Assembly (NCBI GenBank): GCA_018907035.1
Contig: JACCIC010000178.1
Span: 744,001-808,000, forward strand
DNA length: 64,000 nucleotides
Direction of reading: 5' to 3'
Origin: Sycobia sp. Sy_11
Lineage: Eukaryota > Arthropoda > Insecta > Hymenoptera > Epichrysomallidae
Each line of letters starts with the position of its first letter. Within the stretch, counting starts at the first letter, position 1. Position numbers and translations under genes: made by a program. Below, in pieces: positions 23,875-36,082 of the stretch. The notes under the pieces are model-generated. The model ran no database searches, was not told the origin of the DNA, and was given only the letters and a program-made list of their open reading frames with translations.

Positions 23875-24389
23875 AGAGATGTACAATGGTACAAGCAGAC
23901 ATCCATTTGTGTCGACACAAATTTCTCCTCAATTTTAAAAGGGAATTTATGTATGGCAAGCTATATAATCAGCAGAGAAGGTGGAACATAAATACATATT
24001 TCAAAGTAATAAAAGAAAGAAAAGAAAATGCATGCGATAGGAAAAGGCGTCGTCGGAGCTTGGAGCTGAACGCTCACCATCCGGGAACACTCTCCGTCCA
24101 GGACAGGTATATCAATATCGAGCCTCTTGGCTTATAGTAATACCTTAGCTGGTGTACGAAGGTGCGCGAGCCACACACAGTGCGGGGCTAAAGACGTTCT
24201 CGTTAGGGCGTAGTGTAAACGCGTCTCTACTGCACCGTGGCTTGACGGAGAAGGCCTTCGCCTTTCTCTCGGTCAAGCGTTGCGTCGCGCGACGCTTCGC
24301 GCACGCCCTTTGGGCTCGCAAGTGTACTATTCGCAATTACGTGCGCACGCGGTTTTAACGCACGGAGACCGCCGATCGAGACGGTTACA
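23875..24389 (-). mobile_element. Putative 5' LTR of Gypsy A
   Basis: On the minus strand the segment starts TGTAACCGTCTC and ends CTCTACA, and is followed after two bases by TGGACGCTACTGG, a possible primer-binding site. It is GC-rich at its start and lies just upstream of gag in the right orientation. No partner LTR was found at the other end of the element, so the call rests on ends and position only. Its outer edge abuts the TA-rich end of the AT-rich repeat copy A. Confidence 0.4.
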
Positions 24390-24848
24390 ATATATACACG
24401 TATTTTCTTAATATTTTGAGTTTAAAACTTAATAATAAGACTACGTTGATCTTAATAATAAGACTCATTTGATATAAAAAATTATACTTTCTGTAAATTA
24501 TTTATATAATAACATTCATTACATTTTTATATAATAAATTTTATTTCATTACTATCTACATTATATCATGCATTCATTAAAATTAATCCAATAGTTATTA
24601 GAATACAACAAATATTTATTTAAATTTATGTTTAAAACAGAAACATATATATTTAACACGAATGAATATTTTTTAATTTGGAGTAAACCATATATTTGAA
24701 ACAAACAATTAAGATTATTTGAATAGCGATCATATATTTATTACATTACACTAAATAAATTATTGAAAAGTAATAAATATTTCTTGAATTTTACTAAACG
24801 GAAGTACATATACGTAAAAAATAAAGTTAAATAAATAAATATTTCAAA

Positions 24849-24887
<39 letters not shown>

Positions 24888-27312
24888 CTCAAATTTAACA
24901 AATATATTCAATTTTTAGAAAAGCTATTCAATATGAACAATTCAATAGCTTATCAAAAGATGAAATAAATTTATTTGATTATACCCAACGAGTTGTTAAA
25001 TATTAATAAACGTTTTTTCGATTTTATTAAACGAAGCACAAAGATTTAAATATTAAATTTAAAGAAATAAATTTTTTAATAAAACTATTTATATGTTATA
25101 AGTAAATAATTTTTTCAAAAATAGAAAATATTTTTTTGATTTATATATATATTTTGTAGTTTTTACTATTTGTTTATTACATTTAATATTAAAATCTTTG
25201 TGCTTCGTTAAATAAAATTAAATAAATATTTATTAGATTTTACAACTAGCAGCGAACAATCAAATAAATCTAATCCACCCTTTGAAAAAACTATTTCATT
25301 CTTTTGAGTAAATGGTTTTTTAAAAAATTGAATATATTTATTGTATATATATACTGAAAAAAATCATTTCTAATATCAAGCTTATTTTTTCTCAAAAGCA
25401 GAACACAAATATTGGGAATTAAATGAATATTTTCTTATTTTGAGAAAATATATCCTCAAACCAATAGATTCAAATTTAATATCAGGAAATAAATTCTTCG
25501 ATTAATTAAATATTTTCTAGATTTTTGTCAAGATTTTCTAGAAAATGGGTGGCTGAAATGGAAAATTAAATAAATATTTTCTTATCTAAAGAAACTATTT
25601 TCTTGAACCAATAACTGAAGATTTTGAAGCAAACAATTTAGTTATTTGATTCAAGCCGACAAAATTAAGTGAATATATACTTGGATTAAGAATTTCAATA
25701 CTTCACTCGAGAAATTGAATTTAAAATGAAGAATTCGATTCCTATCTTTAAAACAATAATTACTTGAAATACGTTTTTCTTTTCTAGAAACATGAAAATT
25801 CAATTATGTTAAATTTTTAGAACAAGTACATATGCATAAAAATAGTATATGCATTTATATATAATATATACTTATATTATAACAGTTTATATATCGTTTT
25901 GGTTTTAAAAGATGATTTTCCACATCCAGATAATATTTTCTTAAATTGAGTCATAATACGTATATGAAACCGAAAAATAATTAATTTTTGTATTTATATC
26001 ACAGAAATAAAATAGTTCTCATATCAATTCAATATTTCTATGTAATTAAAAAAATTCAGTTAAAAACATTTTCAAAAGTATAACACGTAGATTTAGAAAT
26101 TAATTATGCTTTACTTAGACATATACTACATATATGAATAGAATAAAAGAAATTATAGAAGAAATTTCTTATTGAAGAACTTATTCGCTTTAATTCAAAA
26201 TTACAGGAGAACTCAGTTCTCAATATTACCTATTTTTGTACTATAGTGTACAACTCAAGATTATTATATTGTTAAATTTTGAAACCAATGTTTTGATATA
26301 AGGAATTGAGTTCTTGAGAGAAATCAATTAATAAGCAATCAGTTTCTTGCAATCTAAAAATATTAGATATAATTAGTAAAGATTGATGAAAAGAAAATTA
26401 ATAAAATTCTCTGCATCCGAATATTAAATAAATATATTCTTATTTTTAGATATAAGTGATATTTTATATTTATATTTCATCTTTTATATTATATTTAATA
26501 TTTTCCATTATAAAGTGAAGTGTAGTAAATTTGTTCTTACAGTAATAAAAGCAAAGTTATTATTTTCTTAATTTATGAAACCAATATCTCAATGTAAGAA
26601 ATTAATATCTTGAAAGTAGTTATTTATCCAATTAATCGTTCAACTAAAAAAAATACTAGATAAATATAAGTAAATATTGATTAAAATGTAGTCAATAAAT
26701 TTTTATGTGACTGTATATTAAATAAATATTATTTAGATTGTGAAATAAGTTGCTTCACATAAGAAAACCAGCATTTAAAAAGTTCCTTCATCAAGAACTT
26801 ATTTGCTTGAATTAAAATGATATAAGATTCATATTTTACTATATGAGCTAAAAAATAGGAAATTTATTTTTTAGGTTGATAAAGAATTTCTAGATTTAAG
26901 AAAATAATTTTTGCGTGAAATTCAGCAATAAGAAAAAATATGTGGTAATCAAGGTAATTTCTTACTTTTTAGCTAATTTCGAGAAATCCATAACTCATTC
27001 GGTTTAGTTGAACAGATGTGAAATATCCAGCTTATATCGTTTTAATTCAAGCGAATAAGTTCTTGATGAAGGAATTTTTTAGATTCTGGTTTTCCTATTT
27101 TAAGCAACTTCTTTCGCAACCTAAGAAAATATTTGTTTTAATTTTAATTTAAGAAATAATTATTTATGCACTACAAGGCATATACATTTTTACTTGATAT
27201 TGGCAGATATTTGTTCAGTGTTATATAATGATACAACAAATAATTATTTTTCAGCTTTATATACCTAAGAAAATTACATTTTAGAAAAGCTTATCTAGAT
27301 GATCTAGATTTG

Positions 27313-27316
<4 letters not shown>
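24390..27316 (-). repeat. Long AT-rich repeat, copy A (inverted)
   Basis: The reverse complement of about 24,390-25,960 matches copy B (about 30,000-31,930). The reverse complement of 25,900-26,150 matches copy C at 39,307-39,560. This copy lacks the about 300-bp segment with a tRNA-like sequence found in B and C, and it has only one unit of the 148-bp tandem repeat (around 25,538). A (TA)n tract is at 24,852-24,883. The inner end (27,236-27,310) again matches copy B at 29,956-30,020, but in direct orientation, so the copy itself is rearranged. No protein is encoded. Family unknown. Confidence 0.8.
26745..27120. repeat. Local inverted repeat inside copy A
   Basis: About 80 bases at 26,748-26,828 (AGTTCCTTCATCAAGAACTT and flanks) recur as reverse complement at 27,035-27,115. 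About 200 bases separate the two. The transcript of this region could form a hairpin. Confidence 0.75.
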
Positions 27317-27360
<44 letters not shown>

Positions 27361-27363
<3 letters not shown>

Positions 27364-28527
27364 AACGGGGTGGATTCGATTATGCGAACTCCAGTTCGAA
27401 CATCCACGCGTGGCCGCTCCCGTACGGCCCGAGCGCAACCCATGTTGCTCTTTCTTATCGCCGTCCGGGGGATAAGCGCCCGTCGGCGGTAGAGTCTCGG
27501 CGCGCCGCGACGTACCGGCCAGTTACAACAAAAAAATCGACTCGCGAAGGCGCGAACTTACTTACTTGTCTCGTGTACGGTGCTCTGGTAACGAGCACCG
27601 CGTCCGCAGCAAGCTCAGATCGCACGGCGGAAGCTCTTCGCCGTTCCCGCGGAGGTGGATGGATCCTGCGCGCAATATCAATGCGATGCGGGAAAATAAA
27701 CAGGAAAGGTAGAGACAGACAACGAGGAAAAAGAAAACACGAACGAGCTTTTCGGATATAAGATTTACTTCTAGCGGGATAATCTACCGGGTTACAATAT
27801 TAAAAGCCGCAAGGCTCGCGCGCCTGCAATAACGACCGCAAAATTCCGCAGGCCGCAATACCCGCCAATACGCACGCTCTCTCACTCACTCTCTCTCTCT
27901 CTCTCTCTCACGCACGCTCGTCCGCCCGCTGGCGGAGCGCCTCGCAAGGGCGCACTCGCATAGACTAGCCTGTGTGTACTCACGACGGGCCGTCCCCCAG
28001 AAGTACGGACGTCGACGCAGGGTGGCACGCGCAAACACACGCGGGCAACAGACGACAGCGATCCGCCTACATCGTCTGCGCAGACACGGAACAAACGCGA
28101 GCACTAACGTGACAGGCGCTGGGTGACAACGGGAGTCGCAGGGCCTCCTGCACGATTCAGGCGATACCAACAGTCGTCGGCTCCCGCGGACGACCCCCAC
28201 GGTCTCGCGTACTCCTCTCATTCCCAGACTCGGGACGCGCTGGTTGCAGATGGCGCGGAACCTGTCGCGAATTTCTTCTTTCCTTCGTGGAAAGTCTGAA
28301 GCGCGTACCTAAATCTCCGCTTTATTCGCTTTATACTACTCGGGCGCACGTGGCTCTTCTGTTATTATGCAAGACAAAACTAAACTGAACTTTGCACCTT
28401 TCCGTGCCGAATCTTCAGTCCCCCCTCTCCCCGCTCTTCTCGCTCGGCCGGTCGCCGCGTCGAGGTCGAGCGGTGTTTACATGCACGCGCTGCGGCTTAC
28501 GAGGCGCATTTCGGATGCGGCCTCGTG

Positions 28528-28530
<3 letters not shown>
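27361..28530 (-). mobile_element. Solo LTR of the Gypsy C family
   Basis: A 1170-bp GC-rich block runs from TGTAACGGGG to CCTCGTGACA (TG...CA) and sits inside a TA tract, with ATAT on both sides consistent with a 4-bp target duplication. Its terminal part matches the LTR remnant at 52,680-52,737, where it follows a polypurine tract on the minus strand. That fixes both family and orientation. No internal region is present, so it is a solo LTR left by LTR-LTR recombination. It includes a CT/GA microsatellite at about 27,889-27,910. The open frames inside it are not genes. Confidence 0.75.
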
Positions 28531-28576
<46 letters not shown>

Positions 28577-29241
28577 TATAACGAGCACCGATATATACAT
28601 TAGTGGTGTTTGTTCGCGAAGTAGAGAGAGACATAAAACAGGTTATAGTGTCTCTCGACTTCAGCAAATATGAGGGAGTTGGGGAAAGATTTAGATAGTA
28701 TCGTTCGAACTACAAAGTAAGGCAGTTAGAAAATATATTCTCCTTCGCTTTTTTTCTCTTGATAATATCCAGTCCTTTCCTTCTGTTTTTCCAACGTTCT
28801 TCCATACATTAAAAAAAGAGCTATTGAGATTCGTCTTCGACAGCAACGGAAGAACATCCGGCCCGCAACATATTGAATTTTATTTAGAAGTAAGAGATCA
28901 TTACTATTTCTCTCTATTTGATAAAACTTGCAAAATATATATATAGACCCGCTAGTTGTACATGAACAACTAGCTGCGGTGATACTAATCGGAATTCATC
29001 TCATTTAAAATTTAATTCTGTTTATAACGGTTAGGATTCGAACTGCGTGTGCTTGTGTATGTCAGCGTCGGTTCGAACGGGAGCCATGCATACACAAGTT
29101 AACTTCGAATGAATAGCTTGTGTACATTGGCGCTACTGTGCGTGTGTTAATGCACACAAGCATACTGAATCAAGGAATATTAACTTATACGTTAATAATA
29201 TATTTTAAATGAAAATAATGTATATTTTTACTTATTCCTAT

Positions 29242-29289
<48 letters not shown>

Positions 29290-29955
29290 TTTATAATATA
29301 AAAAAAGGAATTCTTTGGTTCAGTCGCGCAAACAAGAGATAGCGGGTGCACACTCAGTTATAAAATAAAGACAGATAGATTATAAAAATAACACATTTTA
29401 TAATAAAAAGTAATTTTTTTAATATAATAAATAATTATTTATAGTTCGCTTTTTATAAATGTTTGATTTATTAAAAATAATTATCAAACAAATAATCTCA
29501 TATTTCCTCATATAATCTATAATAAGATTTCAAATATTTGGAAGTGATTTTTGGATCCTGCCGCCTTCGCGGTATCCTTGGTATAAAACTATATTTTTAT
29601 AAAAACATTATAAATAAAATTTTGTATTACACTGAATCGGAATTATTATATAATCGATTGCCAAAGATAAAACTGAGGACCGTGCAGTAAGAATAAACTC
29701 TTACTAAGAATATAAGATATTGATAAATATAGAAATAATTCAGAATATTTATAATAAATTTATAATTACTTATAAATTAAAAAATATTTCAATCACCATT
29801 TCCGGCCAAGGTAAGTTGATTTCTGGGCGACGGTAAGTATTAAAATTATTAATTTCTATATTAATAGTAACAGGATAAGGTACAATAGAAGAGATACACC
29901 AAGGTCGTATTGATCTTACCAAATATTTTTTCACTGCTATAGAGTAATACAAAAA
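28531..29955. other. Spacer with TA tracts and short palindromes
   Basis: TA tracts lie at 28,531-28,571 and 29,244-29,283. Two strong short inverted repeats are visible: CTAGTTGT/ACAACTAG around 28,964-28,985, and CTTGTGTATG/CATACACAAG around 29,052-29,098, the latter enclosing GGTTCGAACGGGAG. No gene is recognised. Confidence 0.45.
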
Positions 29956-30185
29956 AGAATTATTTTTTAGCTTCATATACCTAAGAAAAATACATTTCAG
30001 AAAATATTATCTAGATGTGGGAAATCAAATATTAAAAGTAAAACGATATATAAATTCTTATAATATAAGTATATATTACATATAAATGCATATACTATTA
30101 ATTGGAATCCATAAATTAATTTCATAATGTATACCTATAAGAGATCTAAAATTGATATATAAGATTTTTATAATTGTCCACAGCG

Positions 30186-30262
30186 TACTGCGATAGCGTA
30201 ATTTATAAGATGTTAGCTTGCGAATCCAAAGGTCTGCGGATAGAATCCCGGTTAGGCCGAAG
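30186..30262 (+). repeat. tRNA-like segment in copy B
   Basis: The sequence has an A-box-like TAGCGTAATTTATAAGATG and a B-box-like GGATAGAATCCCGG at tRNA spacing, but no clean cloverleaf. It is within the about 308-bp piece absent from copy A and present in copy C, suggesting a tRNA-derived SINE-type insertion rather than a working tRNA gene. Confidence 0.5.
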
Positions 30263-30589
30263 TTTAAAATAATTGTAATAAAAGTAAATTAACGTATAAA
30301 TTGTAAAAGAATTCAAGAAATTATTCGCTTAGTTTAAACTTTTGATTTTTAAAGTCAAGAAAATAATGCTTTGAATAAAGAAACTATGCACTTTTTTTAA
30401 ACATTTAGTACACTTGAATTTTCATGTTTTTGAAAATAAAAACGTATTTCAAGTAATTATTGTTTTAAAGATTTATTTTCTTTATTTTAAATTAAATTTT
30501 AAGTATTGAAATTTTTAATCCAATTATATATTCACTTAATTTTGTCGGCTTGAATCAAATATCTAAATTTTTTTATTCAAAATCTTCAG

Positions 30590-31010
30590 TTATTGGTTCA
30601 AGAAAATAGTTTCTTTAGATAAGAAAATATTTATTTAATTTCTAATTTCAGCCACCCATTTTCTAGGAAATCTTGACAAAAATCTAGGAGATATTTAATT
30701 AATACAACAATTTATTTTCCTGATTTTAAATTTGAAATTAATGGTTCAAGATAATATTTTCTTTAGATAAGAAAATATTCATTTAATTTCTAATTTCAGC
30801 CACCCATTTTCTAGAAATCTTGACAAAAATCTAGGAGATATTTAATTAATCCAACAATTTATTTTCCTGATTTTAAATTTTAAATTAATGGTTCAAGATA
30901 ATATTTTCTTTAGATAAGAAAATATTCATTTAATTTCTAATTTCAGCCACCCATTTTTTAGAAAATCTGAACTTCAATCTAGAAAATATTTAATTAATCG
31001 AAGAATTTAT
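30590..31010 (+). repeat. 148-bp tandem triplication in copy B
   Basis: The motif CAGCCACCCATTTTCTAG or a variant occurs at about 30,649, 30,799 and 30,944, each followed by the same AT-rich unit. Copy C has two units (40,170 and 40,319) and copy A has one, so the number varies between copies. Confidence 0.85.
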
Positions 31011-31927
31011 TTTCCTGATATTAAATTTGAATCTATTGGTTTGAGGATATATTTTCTCAAAATAAGAAAATATTCATTTAATTCCCAATATTTGTGTTCT
31101 GCTGGTGAGAAAAAATAAGCTTGATATTCGAAATGATTTTTTTCAGTATATATATATAAGAAATATATTCAATTTTTGAAAAAACAATTTACTCAAAAGA
31201 ATGAAATAGTTTTCTCAAAGGGTGGATTAGATTTATTTGATTATTCCTTGCCAGTTGTAAAATCTAATAAATATTTATTTAATTTTATTAAACGAAGCAC
31301 AAAGGTTTCAATATTAAATATAATAAATAAATAGTAAAAACTACAAAATATATATATAAATCAAAGAAATATTTTCTATTTTCGAAAAAATTATTTACAT
31401 ATAACTTTTATTTACATATAAACTCGTTGGATATAATCAAATAAATATATTTTACATTTTAATAAAGCTATTTAATTGTTCATATTGAATAGCTTTTCCA
31501 AAAATTGAATATATTTGTTAAATTTGAGTATATATATAGTTTTTCAAATATTTATTTATTTAACTTTATATTTTACGTATATGCAGTTCTGTTTAGTAAA
31601 ATTCAAGAAATATTTATTACTTTTCAACAATTTATTTAGTGTAATATAATAAATATATGATTGCTATTCAAATAAACGTAATTGTTTTTTTTCAAATATA
31701 TGTTTTAAACATGAATTTAAATAAATACTAGTTGTATTCTAATAATTATTGAATTCATTTTAATGAATGCATGATATAATGTAAATAGCCATGAAATAAA
31801 ATTTATTATATAAAAATTTAATGAATGTTATTATATAAATAATTTACGGAAAGTATAATTTTTTATATCAAATTAGTCTTACTATTAAGATCAACGCAGT
31901 CTTAAACTCAAAATTTTAAGACAATAC

Positions 31928-31977
<50 letters not shown>

Positions 31978-32290
31978 CTATTTTTTTAAAAATTTGGCAG
32001 CGGGGTGTAGTAAATGGGATTCACTGATGTCGACGAAGAAATTCATTAAGTTCGTCCAGGTTCGTCCAGTTCGTAGCCTAGATCATCGCCTCACAGAGAA
32101 TTTAAAATTTTAAGAAAATATTGTTTGTGTATATAAATACATACATACACACTTATACACACACAGGCAAGAGAATCTATATGCACTTTAAGAATTTCGA
32201 CACTAGTTAATCCCTTTTATTGCATCTATTGTTTCGGCGTCCCGCTACTGAACGCCGTCTCTCCCTCGATCTTACCAGCTCGAAAATCAA

Positions 32291-32622
32291 TGTCGGGATG
32301 CGAGCATTTATGTACTTTTGATAAATGCTACTTCCACCGCTTGACTCCGTGTAGCGGCTAATCTCGCCCGAACATATGCGAGTATTAAATTAAGGATGAC
32401 TAGGATCTGTTAGGATACTTTGGGCCAGACAGAAACGAGTCTATGCTTTAATATATATAAGACTTTATTGCAGATAAATACAAGGCGTACGTGTGCTCTC
32501 TGGCAGCTACACGATTAGACTAACTCTACTATAGCGCGGATGCGCGTCGTTGCCTCCGCTACTCCCACTTTCGGTGGTGAGGGCGCTCGTGGCGTGGTTA
32601 AGTGGAGGATGCAATCCCCACA
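32291..32622 (-). mobile_element. Gypsy B 3' LTR (332 bp)
   Basis: It begins TGTCGGG and ends CCCCACA and matches 38,985-39,306 over its length, with scattered differences. The polypurine tract GAGGGGGAGACA (minus strand, 32,623-32,634) abuts it, which makes this the 3' LTR of a minus-strand element. Confidence 0.92.
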
Positions 32623-32813
32623 TGTCTCCCCCTCAAATTGAGATTTTAACGCATATATGTACAAAGGAACAATCTTAAATTTAAGGGTTTTTATTTATAT
32701 GAGCTTAACCTAGATTCTTATAAACTAATACAGTTTTGTCCTGGGGTGTTTCGCAAATTACAGCCCCTAGTCGCTCTAATCTACTTTTGAATTGGTTAAA
32801 GCTAAGCATGCAG

Positions 32814-33727
32814 TTATATTGCATGAAACTCTCGGTTGTTCCTGCACATATTTACTAGCACCCTTTGGTCGATCTCTCGGATACGTTTACGACCAAGGGT
32901 GTTTATTACCGACGTGTTCGCTCGGCTGTTGCGGGTGTTGAACATGAGAGCGGTGAACCGAAATTGCTCGGCGTCGGCGAGCATCGTTGAGATGGCCTCG
33001 GCGAGCATTGTTGAGATGGCCTCGGCGGAGTTGTAGCGGGGTAGTCCCGAGTCAAATTCTGTTGATAAACCTCGGAAGCTGTTCGGACTTTCTACGGCCT
33101 CAAACAGGTTGAGGAATTAGCGTGCATCTAGACGCGATGTAATTCTTTTGATGATATCGTAGCAGTTCATTGCTATGGCTACGCGCGGATTGATCGGCGC
33201 AATTGGAGTCGGCGGAATTTCGGGAATGTTGCCCGTGAATGCGGCCGGTACCACCCTTACTTGGCTGGCTTTTCCTCGTTTGTAAGAAAAGCTGGGCAGG
33301 CGAGACACTGGATTTCAGAGGATCTGATAAGGTCCGCGCAACGCAGAACGGCTGTTGTACTGTTGCGCGAGTTGCTCACCGAGGTTACCTCTATGTTTTT
33401 AAGGTTGTGAACCTCGAGGAACTCGCGAACGCGTTTCCGTCTTATACGTATCCGGATGTTATATAAGAAAAGGTCTAATACCGGTGCGTTGTCGATTATA
33501 AGACGCGGTACGTTGTACGTGCGGTCACTACGTTCGTCGCACATACTTAGACGCATTTCTCTCGTTACGCGCATAGTTTCCGCATGGTATCGTGGCTCGA
33601 ACCTAGCCTTGAATTCTTCTAGTTGAATCCCTACTATTTCGGCGCTAGCACGCATAGGGCCACGCGGTTGTGATAGCTCCCGTGCCTTTAGGATAGTGAG
33701 CTCCTCATGGATTCTCCTTGCAGGCAT
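32814..33727 (-). pseudogene. Gypsy B: third open reading frame of unknown function
   Basis: Downstream of pol, a 156-codon frame (33,727-33,257) continues with frame changes through 33,308-33,117 and 33,008-32,814. The protein is rich in Arg and Glu (RIRIRRKRVREFLEVHN), with no signal peptide, transmembrane segment or envelope-like feature that I can see. It lies where errantiviruses place env, but it does not look like an envelope. The function is not recognised, and the frame appears broken. Confidence 0.5.
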
Positions 33728-33821
33728 AATTTGGGGCTCACGTACCTGTAACAGAATTTATTTCGCAAAAAAAAGTAGTGCCATGCGGTACGTAGTCCCT
33801 ACTCTAACTATAGGAGTTATT

Positions 33822-35830
33822 CTAACTGCGACTCCTACGCCGCCGCAAAATATTCGGGTAGTGCCGTTTTTTCCTAGGTGCCACAGTATTGGTCTTAATG
33901 GGTGAGCGCGCGGGAGGGTCTGCTCCGGGCGAGTACGTCCTGACCAGAAAAGGTAGCTCGGGAGATTGTTCGCGACACGGTATTGTTTCATCGTCGTCCG
34001 ACGAGTTCCGGAACTCGCTTCTGTATACTGAGCCAAGTATTTCGTCCTCGCGTTCAGCGTCGTTGCGTATAGTTAGCGCGTCTTGGTCACGGGCGAGTCT
34101 GTCTGTCGGGGTTGAGGGTTCAGCGCAAGAAAGTCGTTCAAACTCCTCATGGAAGGAAGTATCGCGTGGTGTACATGACCGACGCGATCCGTTGTTACTC
34201 TCCTCGAATTCGGTGTAATCTTCTTCTTCGATGAAGAAGGCGGGCTTCACGCGGTCCGCGGGTACGGTACAGGTGTTTCCGTCGACGTCGATTATAAAGT
34301 CCTTACCGTCGTAGCTTCAGTCGATGACTCTATGCGGTGCCGAGTACTGACGGTGAAGGGGCGTTTTCTTTGCTCCACGTTTTAAAAAGACGTGGGAGCA
34401 GTCGCGAAGTCCTTTGAAAACAAAGGGTTTGCTCGCGTCGTTGTGCTGTACGGGCACAGGCTTGATGCGGTTCGTGTATTCCTTCAACTCGGTGAGGAAT
34501 ATCCCGTCGTCGGGCTCGTAACCCTGGTCGGTGTAAAAGGTGTCAGGGATACGGAGCATTTTACCGTACAGGTATTCCGGGGGACTGGCTCCTACGCTCG
34601 CACGTATGCGAGAGCATTGGCCCAGTAGTATGGTCGGCAGTAGGCGAGGCCACTGGGGGTCGTCGCCGTGACACCTAAAAGCCACTTTTAGGTCTCGGTG
34701 CCACCGCTCTACCATGCCGTTCGCCGCAGGATGGTACGCGGAGGTGCGAATACGTTCGCATCCAGTGAAATCCAATAACTCTTTAAAGAGTTGCGCCTCC
34801 AACTGCGTACCTTGGTCGGTATTTATTCTTATCGGCGCGCCAAATCTCGCGATCCACGTATTATAAAACGCGAACGCCACTGATCGAGCGGTTATTTCCC
34901 GGAGGGGTACAGCCTCTGGCCACCTGATGAACCGGTCTATCATGGTGAGCAAGTGCGTGTAGCTTTCGTAATTCGGCAACGGGCCCACAATGTCAAAGTG
35001 CACGTGGTCGATCCTACTATCCGACGCGATAAAATGCGACGGCGACCGGTGATAGTGCCTCGTCGTTTTTGCCGCTTGGCACGCGATGCAATTTTTAAAA
35101 AACGCGCGATATCGCGGGACATATCGAGCCAAATGTACTTCTGGCGCAGTAACCAATCGGTTACTTTGCCATTCGGGCGAGCGTTATTATAAAAGAGAGC
35201 TATTAACTCCTTCCTCATGTCACCCGGGATGTAAGGTCGTACTGTGTCGCCTTTTATATCGCAGTAAAACAGCGTATCGTCCGGGTCGTTAAACGTTATT
35301 TGCTTGAGTTTAAGAGAGTGCGATCTGTTGCAAAGTACTCGATTTAGTTCAGTTTCGTCCTCCTGTCTCTGTGCGAGGGTCTTTGCATCGAACAGTGTCG
35401 GTAACCTGAACGCGTTGATGTGTGCGCGCACGCGACGGACCTCTGGGCCGTAATCGTTTCAGCTGTCGTACCAGTTCAGCATCGAGGGAATTCAAAAACA
35501 CTCGATGCGAGAGAGCGCGTCCGCGACGGGGTTTTTTGTGCCCGGCCGGTAGATTATGCGCAAGTTAAAGTACCCAAGGTACGTTACCTGTCTGCAGCGG
35601 ATTGCAGTGGCTTTGTCCTGCGACTGCGCGAGGGCGTACACGAGGGGTTTATGATCCGTTACTACGTCGAAAGATCGGCCTTCGAGGTAGTAGAAAAATT
35701 TTTTAACCGCGTATTATATCGCGGTGAGTTCGCGGTCGTAGGTACTGTATTTCGACTGTGCGCAAAGAATAGACACGTCGGCGCCGGTGTCTATCAAAAA
35801 GGATAGCCTGGTGGCTCGGTCCTTGGCGAT
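33822..35830 (-). pseudogene. Gypsy B: pol remnant (protease end joined to RNase H, integrase)
   Basis: At about 35,790 the minus strand reads LSFLIDTGADVSIL, the protease active site. It then jumps directly to KYSTYDRELTAIY of RNase H, so the rest of protease and all of reverse transcriptase are missing. RNase H ends at NPVADALSR (about 35,510) with a frameshift near 35,715. Integrase follows with a CIACQ zinc-binding pair and a complete D,D35E core (FDIVGPL, NTDQGTQ, NGMVERWHR). A frameshift near 35,100 and an in-frame TGA at 34,317 interrupt it. A C-terminal domain continues to 33,822 with an acidic then Arg-rich tail. It is non-autonomous. Confidence 0.88.
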
Positions 35831-36082
35831 GAGGCGTTTGGAAAAGATTAACGCGATCGCAGCTTCGTGAACATCGCGTTTTACGCGTTTCCCGGAGCCG
35901 TAGATGTGTTCGCTGTCGAGAAATCAGCGTAATGAATGCATTGCTGGTTGCAATATTTCGCGGATTTTCCGTAGTCTAAGTGTGACTGGAAAAAGCCGTT
36001 AGTCATCTTCGGGGTTTTCCGACACTCTTGCTTAGAAGAGTTTTTGATGCGATTGGCACCCGATTCCGACGGGTTTTCGTTT

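Larger units (their letters stand above)
29956..32290 (+). repeat. Long AT-rich repeat, copy B
   Basis: This matches copy C from about 39,460 and inverted copy A over most of its length. After a (TA)n tract (31,929-31,974) it continues into a conserved block with TTTGGCAGCGGGGT, then CACTGATGTCGACGAAG and, to about 32,235, TAATCCCTTTTATTGCATC. Copy C shares this block at 46,090-46,340. The TTTGGCAGCGGGGT motif resembles a primer-binding site placed after an LTR, which would make the AT-rich part an LTR, but this is speculative. Gypsy B is inserted at its high-coordinate end. Confidence 0.8.

Noticed and set aside
27886..28221. 111-codon minus-strand frame
   Set aside because: It lies within the solo LTR, runs into a CT/GA microsatellite and has no protein features.
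30186..30262. Functional tRNA gene
   Set aside because: The anticodon and acceptor stems do not form, and the segment is part of a repeat found again at 39,700.
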